From Bacteroidales bacterium (GTDB lineage Bacteria > Bacteroidota > Bacteroidia > Bacteroidales > VadinHA17), in NCBI GenBank assembly GCA_017999895.1, contig JAGNKY010000003.1:62001-126000 (forward strand): a stretch of 64,000 nucleotides of DNA, read 5' to 3'. Each line of letters begins with the position of its first letter. The stretch's first letter is position 1. Below the pieces are notes generated by a model. That model saw only the letters and a program-made list of their open reading frames with translations. It did not search any database and had not been told where the DNA came from. Positions 52,924-61,693 of this stretch are shown one piece after another. The position numbers and the translations under genes were made by a program.

Positions 52924-54150
52924 ATGTCGAAGAAGAGATTTTTTAATTGTATAGTTGCTTTAGCAATAAGTTTTGTTACAGCAACAGGACTTTATTGTCA
53001 GGATTGGACGCAGTTCAGGGGTCCTAACCTCGACTGCAGGGTAACGGGTTTTAAAGCTCCTGCTTCATGGCCTTCAGAGTTGGTGCAGGTATGGAAAGTT
53101 ACTGTGGGCACCGGCGATGCCTCACCAGTTATTTCGGGCAACAAAATTTATGTCCACACCCGCCAAGGAAGCGAAGAAACGGCAATATGCCTTGATGCTT
53201 CAACAGGAAAGGAAATCTGGAAAAGCTCTTATTCCTCTCCTACCGTTACAGGTCCTGCGACATCACATCCCGGACCCCGAAGCACCCCGGCTTTAGCAGG
53301 CGGGAAAATTGTCACACTTGGAGTGACAGGAATACTAAGCTGTTTCGACGCAACAACAGGTAAATTAATATGGCGCAAGGACAATCCCGAAAATCTTGTC
53401 CCTCAATACTATACAGGAATGTCGCCACTTGTGATAAACAACCTTTGTATAGTGCATCTGGGAACAAAAGATAATGGAACAATTTTAGCACTCGACATCA
53501 ATTCGGGAAATGAAAAGTGGAAATGGACAGGAGATGGACCAGCATACGCTTCACCTTCAGTGATGAATATTGACGGTAAAAAACATATAATTTTTGTTAC
53601 AGAAAAAAATCTGATATCACTCGATCTTTCCGATGGAAAACTTCAATGGAGCGTACCTGCCATACCTCAACAGAGGTTTTACAATTGTGTCAGCCCTTAT
53701 GTTGACGGACAGAAAATATATCTGACAGGTCTCGGCTCAGGAATGAAGGCGCTTATCGTGGAAAAAAAGGGAGATAAATATGTTCCAAGAGAATTATGGA
53801 ATAATACTACAACCGGAGCAAAATGGAACACTCCCGTTTTGAAGGATGGATTCCTTTACGGCTTTACTGATACCAGAAGAATTTACTGCATCAATGCTTC
53901 CACAGGTGAAACAGCATGGACAGACCAGACAGTACATAGTGATTTTGCAACCCTTAATGATTGCGGCCAGGTATTTATCGGGCTTCCGAGTACTGGCAAC
54001 CTGCTTGTTTTCAATCCTTCTGCAACCGGATATAACGAAACTGCAAAATACAAAGTTACTGAAACAGCAGTGTATGCTTTCCCACTGATTACAAACAATA
54101 ATATTTACGTGAAAGACGCCGAGACACTCATAATGTATAAAATAAAATAG
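52924..54150 (+). CDS. Secreted PQQ-like beta-propeller protein
   Basis: 408 residues with a signal peptide ending near GLYCQ. Repeats of the form ALDxxTGKxxWK are visible: CLDASTGKEIWKSS, CFDATTGKLIWRKD, ALDINSGNEKWKWT, SLDLSDGKLQWSV, CINASTGETAWTD, about six to seven blades. WTQFRGPNLD at the mature start is typical of these propellers. There is no attached enzyme domain and no evidence that it binds PQQ. Confidence 0.88.
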   Translation: MSKKRFFNCIVALAISFVTATGLYCQDWTQFRGPNLDCRVTGFKAPASWPSELVQVWKVTVGTGDASPVISGNKIYVHTRQGSEETAICLDASTGKEIWKSSYSSPTVTGPATSHPGPRSTPALAGGKIVTLGVTGILSCFDATTGKLIWRKDNPENLVPQYYTGMSPLVINNLCIVHLGTKDNGTILALDINSGNEKWKWTGDGPAYASPSVMNIDGKKHIIFVTEKNLISLDLSDGKLQWSVPAIPQQRFYNCVSPYVDGQKIYLTGLGSGMKALIVEKKGDKYVPRELWNNTTTGAKWNTPVLKDGFLYGFTDTRRIYCINASTGETAWTDQTVHSDFATLNDCGQVFIGLPSTGNLLVFNPSATGYNETAKYKVTETAVYAFPLITNNNIYVKDAETLIMYKIK

Positions 54151-54176
54151 AAGCCACGACTTCAGTCCGAACCTCG

Positions 54177-55508
54177 CTATCCGAAAAGAAATTTCTCCGG
54201 ATTATTGTTACAGATATCGGCCTTTTGATCGCTTGTGAGATAAGGAGTGGTGAGAAATGCGGAAATATATTCATTATAGGAGCCTGAGCGAAGCAGGTTG
54301 ATAACGAAGTCTGATCCGAAAAGTAATCGGGTCAGACTTTTATTATTTATAATCTTCTTGATTCTTTCATAATTATCCGGTTTAGGAGTAATGAACGAAA
54401 AATCAGTGTAAACATTATCGTATTTACTGATAAGCTTCATTATACTCTGGAGCCACTTATCATTTCCTCCTGACATGCTTCCCATGTGAGCAAAATTGAT
54501 TTTAAGGTTCTTAAACGAAGAATTATTAAGCACTTTTATCCACCTTTCAGGATTAGTATAACGAAAGGCCTCAGGTGTAGTTTTGAATCCGCCGTCACTA
54601 CAATGAACGGTTAATGGAATTTTCTTTCTTACACATTCACTATACAGAAATTTTACTTTATCAAGTTCGTCCGGTTCATCTTCAGGCCACGGATCAAAGC
54701 CCAAAGGCGGATAAAGTTTTATGCCTGCAAAAATATAAGAGTAATATTCAGGATCTTTCTTTTCTTTTATTTTGAAGATAAGGTCTTCCAGACTCACATT
54801 GATAGTGCCAAGTTTAGAATAGAGTTTATTGTAACGGTCTGCAGGCGATTCGTCATTCTCATAACCCGGAAAATATTTGTCAATAAGAGATTTGATTTCA
54901 AGCAGGTCATAATTGCGTGTATTAATACCCAGAAATGGATAAATCTCAAAAAGCTTGTCTTCTTTTTTACAGTTAGTTTTAATAAGTTTTAACTGACCCT
55001 GTTTCACCGGGTGGCCGATAATATCATAGCTATAATAGAATCTGATTGCATTTAGAAGGTCGGCAACCTGTCCGGCAATAGGTTTAGCAGGAGGCAAATC
55101 ATAATAACAGCCACTGTTTCTCAGACTCTTATATCCGAAATCTATAAGAAGCGGACAAAGAACTATTTTATTGAATGAAAGTGTGTTATCACCTTGTTGT
55201 GATATGACTTCTTTTCTCAGATAATAATCGGCCAGGAGAAAATGGTATTCAACTGCATTTTCCATTAATGCCAGTAAATTTCTGAGAGTTACAGCATCAT
55301 CACGTATATATTCTTTTATCTTTTCAGCGATTAACTGAGGTAGAAATTTCACAACGCCGGCAGGTACAAAATTCATCAAAAAAGGAAGTTTGCCTGCCAC
55401 TTTTTTAACTGACTCCCTGGTAATCATATCATCACGCAGAAGAAATGCAATGAGGTTGGGATGACTAAGATCGAAAAGATGATAATGGATATCGTAAAAT
55501 TTTAACAT
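54177..55508 (-). CDS. Amidohydrolase-superfamily metal-dependent hydrolase
   Basis: 443 residues without signal peptide. MLKFYDIHYHLFD gives the HxH metal pair, IPLTVHCSDGG and KINFAHMGSMSGG the later histidines, and RLLFGSDFVINLL the final aspartate, as in amidohydrolase_2 proteins. The middle section (100-260) is an unusual helical insert. Substrate unknown. It converges on the propeller gene with a 26-bp gap. Confidence 0.78.
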   Translation of the reverse strand: MLKFYDIHYHLFDLSHPNLIAFLLRDDMITRESVKKVAGKLPFLMNFVPAGVVKFLPQLIAEKIKEYIRDDAVTLRNLLALMENAVEYHFLLADYYLRKEVISQQGDNTLSFNKIVLCPLLIDFGYKSLRNSGCYYDLPPAKPIAGQVADLLNAIRFYYSYDIIGHPVKQGQLKLIKTNCKKEDKLFEIYPFLGINTRNYDLLEIKSLIDKYFPGYENDESPADRYNKLYSKLGTINVSLEDLIFKIKEKKDPEYYSYIFAGIKLYPPLGFDPWPEDEPDELDKVKFLYSECVRKKIPLTVHCSDGGFKTTPEAFRYTNPERWIKVLNNSSFKNLKINFAHMGSMSGGNDKWLQSIMKLISKYDNVYTDFSFITPKPDNYERIKKIINNKSLTRLLFGSDFVINLLRSGSYNEYISAFLTTPYLTSDQKADICNNNPEKFLFG

Positions 55509-55558
55509 ATAATTAAATATAGTCTATTAAAAAGTATTAGGTATTTAAGTCGTAAGAA

Positions 55559-55813
55559 TCACGCCTGTCCTGATTCTTTAGGAGCGGGTTCTGTTGTAAA
55601 CATTTCACCCTGTGAATTTGTGAGCAGGTTTTTTGTGAGGTAAGAAACTCCAGCGCCTATAGCAGCAATTACAACAGGTTTCAGCGTCACCCAATTAATA
55701 ACCCCTCCTTCTGCTATCAACTGGTACGTACCAGTAATAAAAGTACAAATTATAGTTACAGTGAGACTTTTAATGAAATCTCTCCTGTCGAGTCGCAGAA
55801 ATTTTGATTTCAT
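55559..55813 (-). CDS. Small holin-like membrane protein
   Basis: 84 residues from the ATG at 55813 (MKSKFLRLDRRDFIKSLTVT). Two hydrophobic segments, SLTVTIICTFITGTYQLI and PVVIAAIGAGVSYLTKNLL, and a polar tail recall short holin-like proteins of Bacteroidota phages. A longer upstream reading through the repeats is not credible. It lies alone between the amidohydrolase and the tandem repeats; no other phage gene is nearby. Confidence 0.6.
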   Translation of the reverse strand: MKSKFLRLDRRDFIKSLTVTIICTFITGTYQLIAEGGVINWVTLKPVVIAAIGAGVSYLTKNLLTNSQGEMFTTEPAPKESGQA

Positions 55814-55849
55814 AGGATTAAATTTTGATATAAATATCAAATCTATAAA

Positions 55850-56310
55850 AAAATCACCACGGAAAGCACGGATAACCACGGATAATTTAACCATTAATAT
55901 CAGTGCAAACCCGTGTAACCCGTGGTTAAAATCAAACAATAATATTCTCCACAACTCTTTTATCCAGAAAAATACTCTTAACAATAAAGAGATTTATAGA
56001 GAAAATATAAAAAAGTCACCACGGAAAGCACGGACAAACACGGATAATTTAACCATTAATATCCGTGCAAACCCGTGTAACCCGTGGTTAAAATCAAACA
56101 ATAATATTCTCCACAACTCTTTTATCCAGAAAAATACTCTTAACAATAAAGAGATTTATAGAGAAAATATAAAAAATCACCACGGAAAGCACGGACAAAC
56201 ACGGATTATTTAACCATTAATATCCGTGCAAACCCGTGTAACCCGTGGTGAAAATTAAACAATAATATTCTCCACAACTCTTTTATCCAGAAAAATACTC
56301 TTCAAAAAAG
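55850..56310. repeat. Tandem 161-162 bp repeat, nearly three copies
   Basis: The start TCACCACGGAAAGCACGG occurs at 55854, 56016 and 56177. Each unit holds an imperfect palindrome (ACCACGGA ... CCCGTGTAACCCGTGG) and an AT-rich part with CTCCACAACTCTTTTATCC. Copies are over 95% alike by eye. Because the unit is close to three times 54, it creates a long spurious open frame on the plus strand. The CCACGG hairpin is related to those at 49.1-49.5 kb. Confidence 0.93.
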
Positions 56311-56372
56311 AGATTTTATTATAGAAATATTTAAGATAATATTAACTACAGTTATAAGTGTAATAGAGCCGG

Positions 56373-57176
56373 TTATCGAAATATTGCAAATTGTCCGTTT
56401 TGAGGTAGTGCCCTGTAAATTATCCTTGCTTCTCTTGCCGGGATGTATAATTTTATATAAGGATGATAATCAGGAGTTTTGAAATTAACCATACATTTCA
56501 GAATATAAAATGCATTCCTGAATCTGTCGTTAAGATCAAAAATAAAACGATGGAAAAAAGCACTGGAATTCCCATTTGTTTCCTGAAATATATGAAGTCT
56601 TACGCCTTCTCTGGTTTCAAAGATAACATTAACGTATTCGGTCTTTGAGGTATCTGGTGGAGTGTCAGGTTTAAATTCCGTAGTGTCGCGAGGTGCTATT
56701 TTATGAACGAAAGGTTCTTTTTTTATTGTTGAATAATCGTGTATAATATTAAAAGGTGTTGCCAGCATCGAAGAAACTGCATATTCGTTGGCTCTGGCAA
56801 AAACTTTGCTTATTCTTGATTTGTTTATTTTTGTATTATAAACAGATACGCCGTTAATTTCAAGTATAGCGATGCTATCTGGAAGATTAACTGAAAGAGC
56901 TACAGAATCGGTGGCGGCCATTGCAATTCGTGCCTGATAAAATGACTTTACTCTGTTCAATGCAATAAATGTCGAATCAAAAAAAATCGAATCATAATAT
57001 GCTCCCTTTTCAGGTTTTTTATAACCGAATTCTTTGTTTATATAGGCAATTTTTTTAGATGGTGCTATAATGGAAAGAATAACAAAATAAGCTATAAATA
57101 AAACGGCAATGATTGCACTTATTTTAATCGTTACATTAGATTTCTTCACAATTCTGTTTTGATTCTGTAATTCCAT
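56373..57176 (-). CDS. Single-pass envelope protein next to L,D-transpeptidases
   Basis: 267 residues. Cytoplasmic start MELQNQNRIVKKSNV, one hydrophobic helix (ISAIIAVLFIAYFVILSIIA, ~24-43), then a periplasmic domain of unknown fold (DSIAILEINGVSVYNTKINKSRISKVF, a proline/threonine linker DTTEFKPDTPPDTSKTE, then ENVIF-type beta strands). It lies 15 bp after the 57192 gene in the same direction, so it probably assists the transpeptidases. No known family recognised. Confidence 0.6.
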   Translation of the reverse strand: MELQNQNRIVKKSNVTIKISAIIAVLFIAYFVILSIIAPSKKIAYINKEFGYKKPEKGAYYDSIFFDSTFIALNRVKSFYQARIAMAATDSVALSVNLPDSIAILEINGVSVYNTKINKSRISKVFARANEYAVSSMLATPFNIIHDYSTIKKEPFVHKIAPRDTTEFKPDTPPDTSKTEYVNVIFETREGVRLHIFQETNGNSSAFFHRFIFDLNDRFRNAFYILKCMVNFKTPDYHPYIKLYIPAREARIIYRALPQNGQFAIFR

Positions 57177-57191
57177 AATAAATAATCCAGA

Positions 57192-57986
57192 TTAGAAAAT
57201 ATATACTTTCGTACCTATGCTAAGGGTATTAAAAATTATCTCCAGGTCCTCATCGTTAAGTCTGATGCACCCATGAGTAACAGGCATACCAAGCAATCTT
57301 TTGTAAATAGTTCCGTGAATAAGGTATCCATTGCCAAGGCTCATTGCATAATCGCCGAGTACGCCGCGTTCATAACGCGATTCATCACCTGGCGGCGGCA
57401 CAGGCAGTCCCTCCTCTATAAATGCCCAGTCGGGTTTTACCCATAATGGCTTTACAATTTTCTCCTGAATCCAGAATTTGCCTTTAGGGGTTTTGAACAC
57501 CCACTCACGGGAGCCTTCTGGAGTAACAAGTCTTGTATAACTGCCCGAACTACAAAAGCCTTCTCTTATAATTTTTCTGTTGCGATAAAGGTAAAACCTG
57601 TTGCCGGTAGTATTAATTACAAGAAAAGACTGTCCGGGAGTAAATGACCTGTATTTCCTTTCAAGAAGTGAAACTTCCGATTTAAGAGCCGAGATTTGTC
57701 GCTTATATTCACGATTATTTGTGTTTATCCTGTATGTAACCGGTTTATAGTCCGTTTTACTTCCTGCATCCTGCAGAAACGGTGTGAGATAAAGATAAAA
57801 TCCAAAGAAAGCTGCAATAGATATTATTATCGCTATACCTTTAAATACATTTAAAAAAGTTCTCCTGACAATTTTATTGGATATAATAGCCTTAACGAAG
57901 CCTGTAATAAGCTGTACAAGTTCAGATTCGGCAAAGCTTCTTTCTTTGTTCTCTTTCTGGTTCTTATTTGAAATGTCATCGCTCAT
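57192..57986 (-). CDS. L,D-transpeptidase (YkuD), membrane-anchored
   Basis: 264 residues. A hydrophobic helix near 45-65 anchors it; a short coiled region (NREYKRQISALKSEVSLLERKYRS) leads to the YkuD domain (FLVINTTGNRFYLYRN ... GYLIHGTIYKRLLGMPVTHGCIRLNDEDLEIIF) with His and the catalytic Cys. Such enzymes form 3-3 cross-links or attach proteins to peptidoglycan. The start overlaps the stop of the upstream Ldt gene (ATGA). Confidence 0.88.
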   Translation of the reverse strand: MSDDISNKNQKENKERSFAESELVQLITGFVKAIISNKIVRRTFLNVFKGIAIIISIAAFFGFYLYLTPFLQDAGSKTDYKPVTYRINTNNREYKRQISALKSEVSLLERKYRSFTPGQSFLVINTTGNRFYLYRNRKIIREGFCSSGSYTRLVTPEGSREWVFKTPKGKFWIQEKIVKPLWVKPDWAFIEEGLPVPPPGDESRYERGVLGDYAMSLGNGYLIHGTIYKRLLGMPVTHGCIRLNDEDLEIIFNTLSIGTKVYIF

Positions 57987-59110
57987 TTTTTTAAATTCAT
58001 GATTTCATCAAAGCTTCTTAAGGAGCCTACTATTGTGACAGGTGTGCCAATTTTTACTATAGTAAAAATTTTATCCATATCTGCATTTGTAAGAGCAACG
58101 CATCCATCGGTCCAATCAACTCCTTTACCGCCACCACCGTGTATTTCAATTCCACCTCCTATCTTTGAAGATGAAGGCAAAGAACCTCCGGCAATTTCTC
58201 CCTTGAACCTTGCAATGTCTTCACTGTTAGGATAATTTATTGCAAGAGATTTATAATATGAAGTCTCCCTACCCTGATATTTTCTTACTACTTCATATTT
58301 ACCCTCAGGTGTTGCCTTATCGCCCATTCTCCTTTTGTCTCCTGCCCAATTTTTTCCAAGTTCGACATCAAATTCATATTTTATCTTACCGTTGTAATAG
58401 AGATAACATTTCCTCGCAAATTTATCGACCAGAATCAAATATGAATTATTTTTTGCTGATTGTGCCACAGATGTTTCGTACCACTTTTTCCAAACCGGAT
58501 ATGAATTGAAATAACTTTTAAGTTCTGCAGTTGCATTTTGATACACTTCAAGGATCAAATTCTCGGCTTCGGTAATCTTTCTATTTGCAACAAGAATCTG
58601 GTTTTTACTGAAAGCTACTTCGCCTTCCTGTAAAAGCAGCTTCCCTTTTGAAAAACGGGACCACATCTGATTTTGAAGAGGATAGCGGCCAAATATAGTT
58701 CCAAATTCCGAGCATGTTGCCTTTAGAGTGCTTATTTTTTCTTTTATTTTCGTTTCCAATTCTTTGCTGCTTATTTCGGACTTTTTTGCTGCCTCATTTG
58801 CCTTTTCACGGGAAAGTTTTGCATATTCGGCGACTTCTTTATAATTCCTGAAAAAAATGAATTTTTTGTTTTCCCTTTTCCATTTGCTCATTGCCGAATC
58901 ATAAGCTGCTTCTGCCTCGCTGAATAGTTTATTCGAATAGACCGATGCCTGCCTGGCCGATGCGTTGGAAAGTGCCGAATTTGCAGATTCAATTTCCTCT
59001 GTCGGAGGAACCGGAATTAATTTAAAGCTAATAAATACTATTAGAGCAATTATTGCAATAATAGTTATTGAAGTAAGAAAAACCTTTGCTGCTTCTTTCA
59101 AGAAATTCAT
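57983..59110 (-). CDS. L,D-transpeptidase (ErfK/YbiS type) with helical N-terminal domain
   Basis: 375 residues. N-terminal membrane helix (~10-32), a long helical domain (~40-210) and a YkuD domain (YLILVDKFARKCYLYYNG ... IEIHGGGGKGVDWTDGCVALTNADMDKIF) with the catalytic Cys in TDGCVAL. The helical domain resembles the lipoprotein at 59176: ANSALSNASARQASVYS at residue 43 against ANSAIDSAKAVQADVYV. Expected to work in the periplasm on peptidoglycan stem peptides. Confidence 0.87.
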   Translation of the reverse strand: MNFLKEAAKVFLTSITIIAIIALIVFISFKLIPVPPTEEIESANSALSNASARQASVYSNKLFSEAEAAYDSAMSKWKRENKKFIFFRNYKEVAEYAKLSREKANEAAKKSEISSKELETKIKEKISTLKATCSEFGTIFGRYPLQNQMWSRFSKGKLLLQEGEVAFSKNQILVANRKITEAENLILEVYQNATAELKSYFNSYPVWKKWYETSVAQSAKNNSYLILVDKFARKCYLYYNGKIKYEFDVELGKNWAGDKRRMGDKATPEGKYEVVRKYQGRETSYYKSLAINYPNSEDIARFKGEIAGGSLPSSSKIGGGIEIHGGGGKGVDWTDGCVALTNADMDKIFTIVKIGTPVTIVGSLRSFDEIMNLKK

Positions 59111-59118
59111 AAATTTTA

Positions 59119-59152
59119 TAAAAAACCCCGGTTGTATTTCCCGGGGATTTTT
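59119..59152 (-). terminator. Internal terminator between lipoprotein and transpeptidase genes
   Basis: On the minus strand ATCCCCGG and CCGGGGTTTTTT enclose a 9-nt loop and end in T residues. It lies between the stop of the 59176 lipoprotein and the start of the 57983 gene. Partial termination would make more lipoprotein than enzyme. Confidence 0.8.
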
Positions 59153-59175
59153 TCAAAATTAAATAAAATTTCTTC

Positions 59176-59772
59176 TCAGATGCGTCCGCCAACTTTCTTG
59201 ATAGCCTCTTTAAGTTCGTTATTGATATTATCGGCCGATTCCTTTGCAGACTTAATCTTGTTAAGCGCATTCATATAGTCTCCTTTGTCGTACAAGCTCT
59301 GTGCTTCTGTAACAGCTGCATCAATTGTGCCCATTTCTGTTTTTATCTGCTCAAGAACTGCAGCGCCTTCCTTCCCTCTCGGAGCTCTTGGAAATAGTTT
59401 GTTGTTCTCTTCAATAACTGCTTTGATGTCGGTCATCAATGTCTCAACTTCCTTCTTCACTTCCTCTTTTCTTGTGACAGCACTTTCCCGAACTGTTCTG
59501 GCAAGTTGAACAACCTTAGTCAGGTCTTCCTTTGCAGGGCCATAATTCTTAAAAAGTTTCGATTTCTGACTTTCAATGTAGGCATTTACGGCCCTCATCG
59601 AATCCTGCAGAGCTGCAAAATCAGCAGGTACATAAACATCTGCCTGAACTGCCTTGGCAGAATCTATTGCTGAATTGGCTTGATCAATCTGTGCCTGAGG
59701 CACCTTCCCACAACTTGAAAGGAATGCAACCATAACCGTGATTGCAAACCCTGTTAAAATTTTACTTTTCAT
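59176..59772 (-). CDS. Helical lipoprotein sharing a domain with the adjacent transpeptidase
   Basis: 198 residues. Signal peptide with lipobox LSSC (mature CGKVPQAQIDQANSAIDSAK). The rest is almost entirely helical with many A/K/E heptads and no cysteine, DUF4398-like in appearance. The N-terminal half matches the helical domain of the following L,D-transpeptidase. First gene of the module. A structural envelope lipoprotein or peptidoglycan-associated spacer is plausible; its function is not known. Confidence 0.75.
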   Translation of the reverse strand: MKSKILTGFAITVMVAFLSSCGKVPQAQIDQANSAIDSAKAVQADVYVPADFAALQDSMRAVNAYIESQKSKLFKNYGPAKEDLTKVVQLARTVRESAVTRKEEVKKEVETLMTDIKAVIEENNKLFPRAPRGKEGAAVLEQIKTEMGTIDAAVTEAQSLYDKGDYMNALNKIKSAKESADNINNELKEAIKKVGGRI

Positions 59773-59940
59773 TTTCTTACCTTTTTACTTTATTATAGTT
59801 AAACAATTAAACTTTTCTCTTTAAATACGGCACAAATATAATAATTGAAAATTGAAATATGCAAGAAATTTTAATATTTATTTAATATCATTTTAATATT
59901 TTTTTAATAGCTGAAAATTTATACACAAAATATGTAAACA

Positions 59941-59970
59941 AAAACCCTGCATTTAATATTACCGGGTTTT
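59941..59970 (-). terminator. Terminator behind the TonB-receptor/lipoprotein operon
   Basis: AAAACCC and GGGTTTT (with extra C-G pairs) form the stem; on the minus strand the T-run continues. It lies ~45 bp after the stop of the 60014 gene. Confidence 0.72.
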
Positions 59971-60013
59971 ATTGTGTGTTTATAGAACGACAACTACATT
60001 AATTCTTTTCTTC

Positions 60014-61642
60014 TTAATATGCCGTATTCTGTGGGTCCCAATTGCACCATCCTGTCGTCCAGTTAGTTGTTCCGAAAGCGCCTTTGAAAGTAACCACATC
60101 AAAAAATGAACTGCTCAGATTAGGATTTGAGAATGATGCTCCTGTCAGATAGGAAGCCCCGGCAGCCGGAATAAGAGCAGGCGAAGTAAGACTGAGCATA
60201 TTCGAACCGATAATGTCGGAAATCGAAGCATTTGCAACGTTACCTCTTGAGGCATCCTCGAAATATGACTGTTCTTCTCCAATTGAAAATGGTGTGGCCG
60301 GTGTGCCACCTGCAACTTCATAATTTGCCGTCATGCCTGCAAGAATGCATTTCTCAATCTGAAGTGCATTATTTGAAGCCATGGTAGGACTATTTCCGGT
60401 TGTACCGTCAATAAATAGTCCTTTTGGCCATCCGACAAATATCGAATTGTACACGCACAGTTGGCTAGATCTTCTAATATGCATTGCTCTTTTAAAGAGA
60501 TGATTTGCAGGCAGGTTATTTGTTACGGCCAGTGGTCCAAAAAGAGTAACATTTGAAAATACTGGCTTCGTTACAGGAGTAAGAGTCGAGCCATCGGCAT
60601 CATTATCTGATTCGAATCCGTTCGATCCCGACTGGTCCGATACATTAGGATCACGGATACCGAGAGCAAACTGAATTCTGCCTGTAAAGCCGTTGTCGGT
60701 ATCATACTCATCATCTAATCCTCTGAATGCAACAAGGTATTTGCAATTTACCGTTCCACCGAACCACTCGAATGAATCGTCGCCCGAAAATGAAACCTGA
60801 ATGTGGTCGATTGTTGTTCCGCTACCTACAGAATAAAGTGTAAGGCCATTTATTTCGCTATTTGCGGTTGATGTCAGAGGAATTCCCGGGAATTCTATCC
60901 TTACATATTGCAATACTCCCGAATTATCGGCATCATCGTTACCGCCGTAAAGCGATCCTATACCTCCCTCGGCAACGCCAACTCCTGTGCCGGAATCATG
61001 CTTGTTGGTTTTAGCTTTCCCGCAAATCACAACTCCACCCCAATCGCCCATTGCACGCTGTCCTGCAGGTTTGTCGGAAGTAAAAACTATTGGTTGTTCC
61101 TTTGTTCCGGCAGCCATTATTTTTGAGCCTCTTTCAATTATAAGAGTTCCTTTTGTACCAGAAACTCCTTTGATAATTGTCCCGGGTTGAATGGTAAGCG
61201 TAGCATTATTCTTAACATATACAAAACCTGAAAGGAAATAGCGGGCATTAGAAAATAAAGTCATATCGCTTGTAATATCGCCGCTCAATGTTATCTGCTG
61301 ACCGCTCGAAGGAATAACTGTAATCTGGCAGACCGCTTTTATTATTGTATCCGACTTGCACACAGCAATAATATCGGCCGAACCCACTGCTATTCCCGTA
61401 ACTATACCGTTCTCCACAGTTGCCACATTACTGTCCGACGACCTCCATATTACACCCTTATCGGTGGCATCTGCCGGCGTAAAGATAACCGATAAAGAAA
61501 GCGTGTTCCCGACCATGACATTTGCAGTAGTCTGAGAAAGTTCAATTGCTGTCACTTTTATGTCCTCCTCGCACGATGTTAAAACGCTTGCAAAAAGAAT
61601 AACATAAACAACATAAGTCATCATCTTTTTAAAATTCTTCAT
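60014..61642 (-). CDS. Outer-membrane lipoprotein with Ig-like (BIG2) domain and beta-helix
   Basis: 542 residues with lipobox LTSC. Residues ~28-112 are a bacterial Ig-like group 2 domain (VTAIELSQTTANVMVGNTLSLSV ... IWRSSDSNVATVENGIVTGIAVGSADI). The following part is a parallel beta-helix of the Bacteroidota type (LTIQPGTIIKGVSGTKGTLIIERGSKIMAAGTKEQPIVFTSD, GDWGGVVICGKA), ending near WNPQNTAY-like WDPQNTAY. It lies ~50 bp behind the TonB receptor gene on the same strand and probably forms its surface partner. The ligand is unknown. Confidence 0.8.
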   Translation of the reverse strand: MKNFKKMMTYVVYVILFASVLTSCEEDIKVTAIELSQTTANVMVGNTLSLSVIFTPADATDKGVIWRSSDSNVATVENGIVTGIAVGSADIIAVCKSDTIIKAVCQITVIPSSGQQITLSGDITSDMTLFSNARYFLSGFVYVKNNATLTIQPGTIIKGVSGTKGTLIIERGSKIMAAGTKEQPIVFTSDKPAGQRAMGDWGGVVICGKAKTNKHDSGTGVGVAEGGIGSLYGGNDDADNSGVLQYVRIEFPGIPLTSTANSEINGLTLYSVGSGTTIDHIQVSFSGDDSFEWFGGTVNCKYLVAFRGLDDEYDTDNGFTGRIQFALGIRDPNVSDQSGSNGFESDNDADGSTLTPVTKPVFSNVTLFGPLAVTNNLPANHLFKRAMHIRRSSQLCVYNSIFVGWPKGLFIDGTTGNSPTMASNNALQIEKCILAGMTANYEVAGGTPATPFSIGEEQSYFEDASRGNVANASISDIIGSNMLSLTSPALIPAAGASYLTGASFSNPNLSSSFFDVVTFKGAFGTTNWTTGWCNWDPQNTAY

Positions 61643-61693
61643 AATTCATTTTTTTTGGTTAGTAAATTATTTTTTATATTAATAGTTGATTTA

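Noticed and set aside
55761-56213. A 150-codon plus-strand open frame with repeated peptide blocks
   Set aside because: It is created by the tandem 161-162 bp repeat read in frame and by the reverse of the holin-like gene. The repeats are noncoding-like with hairpins, and the peptide (KSPRKARTNTDNLTINI) has no protein character.
55850-56310. Possible CRISPR array
   Set aside because: Only three units, each about 161 bp and identical throughout, with no short spacers and no cas genes nearby.
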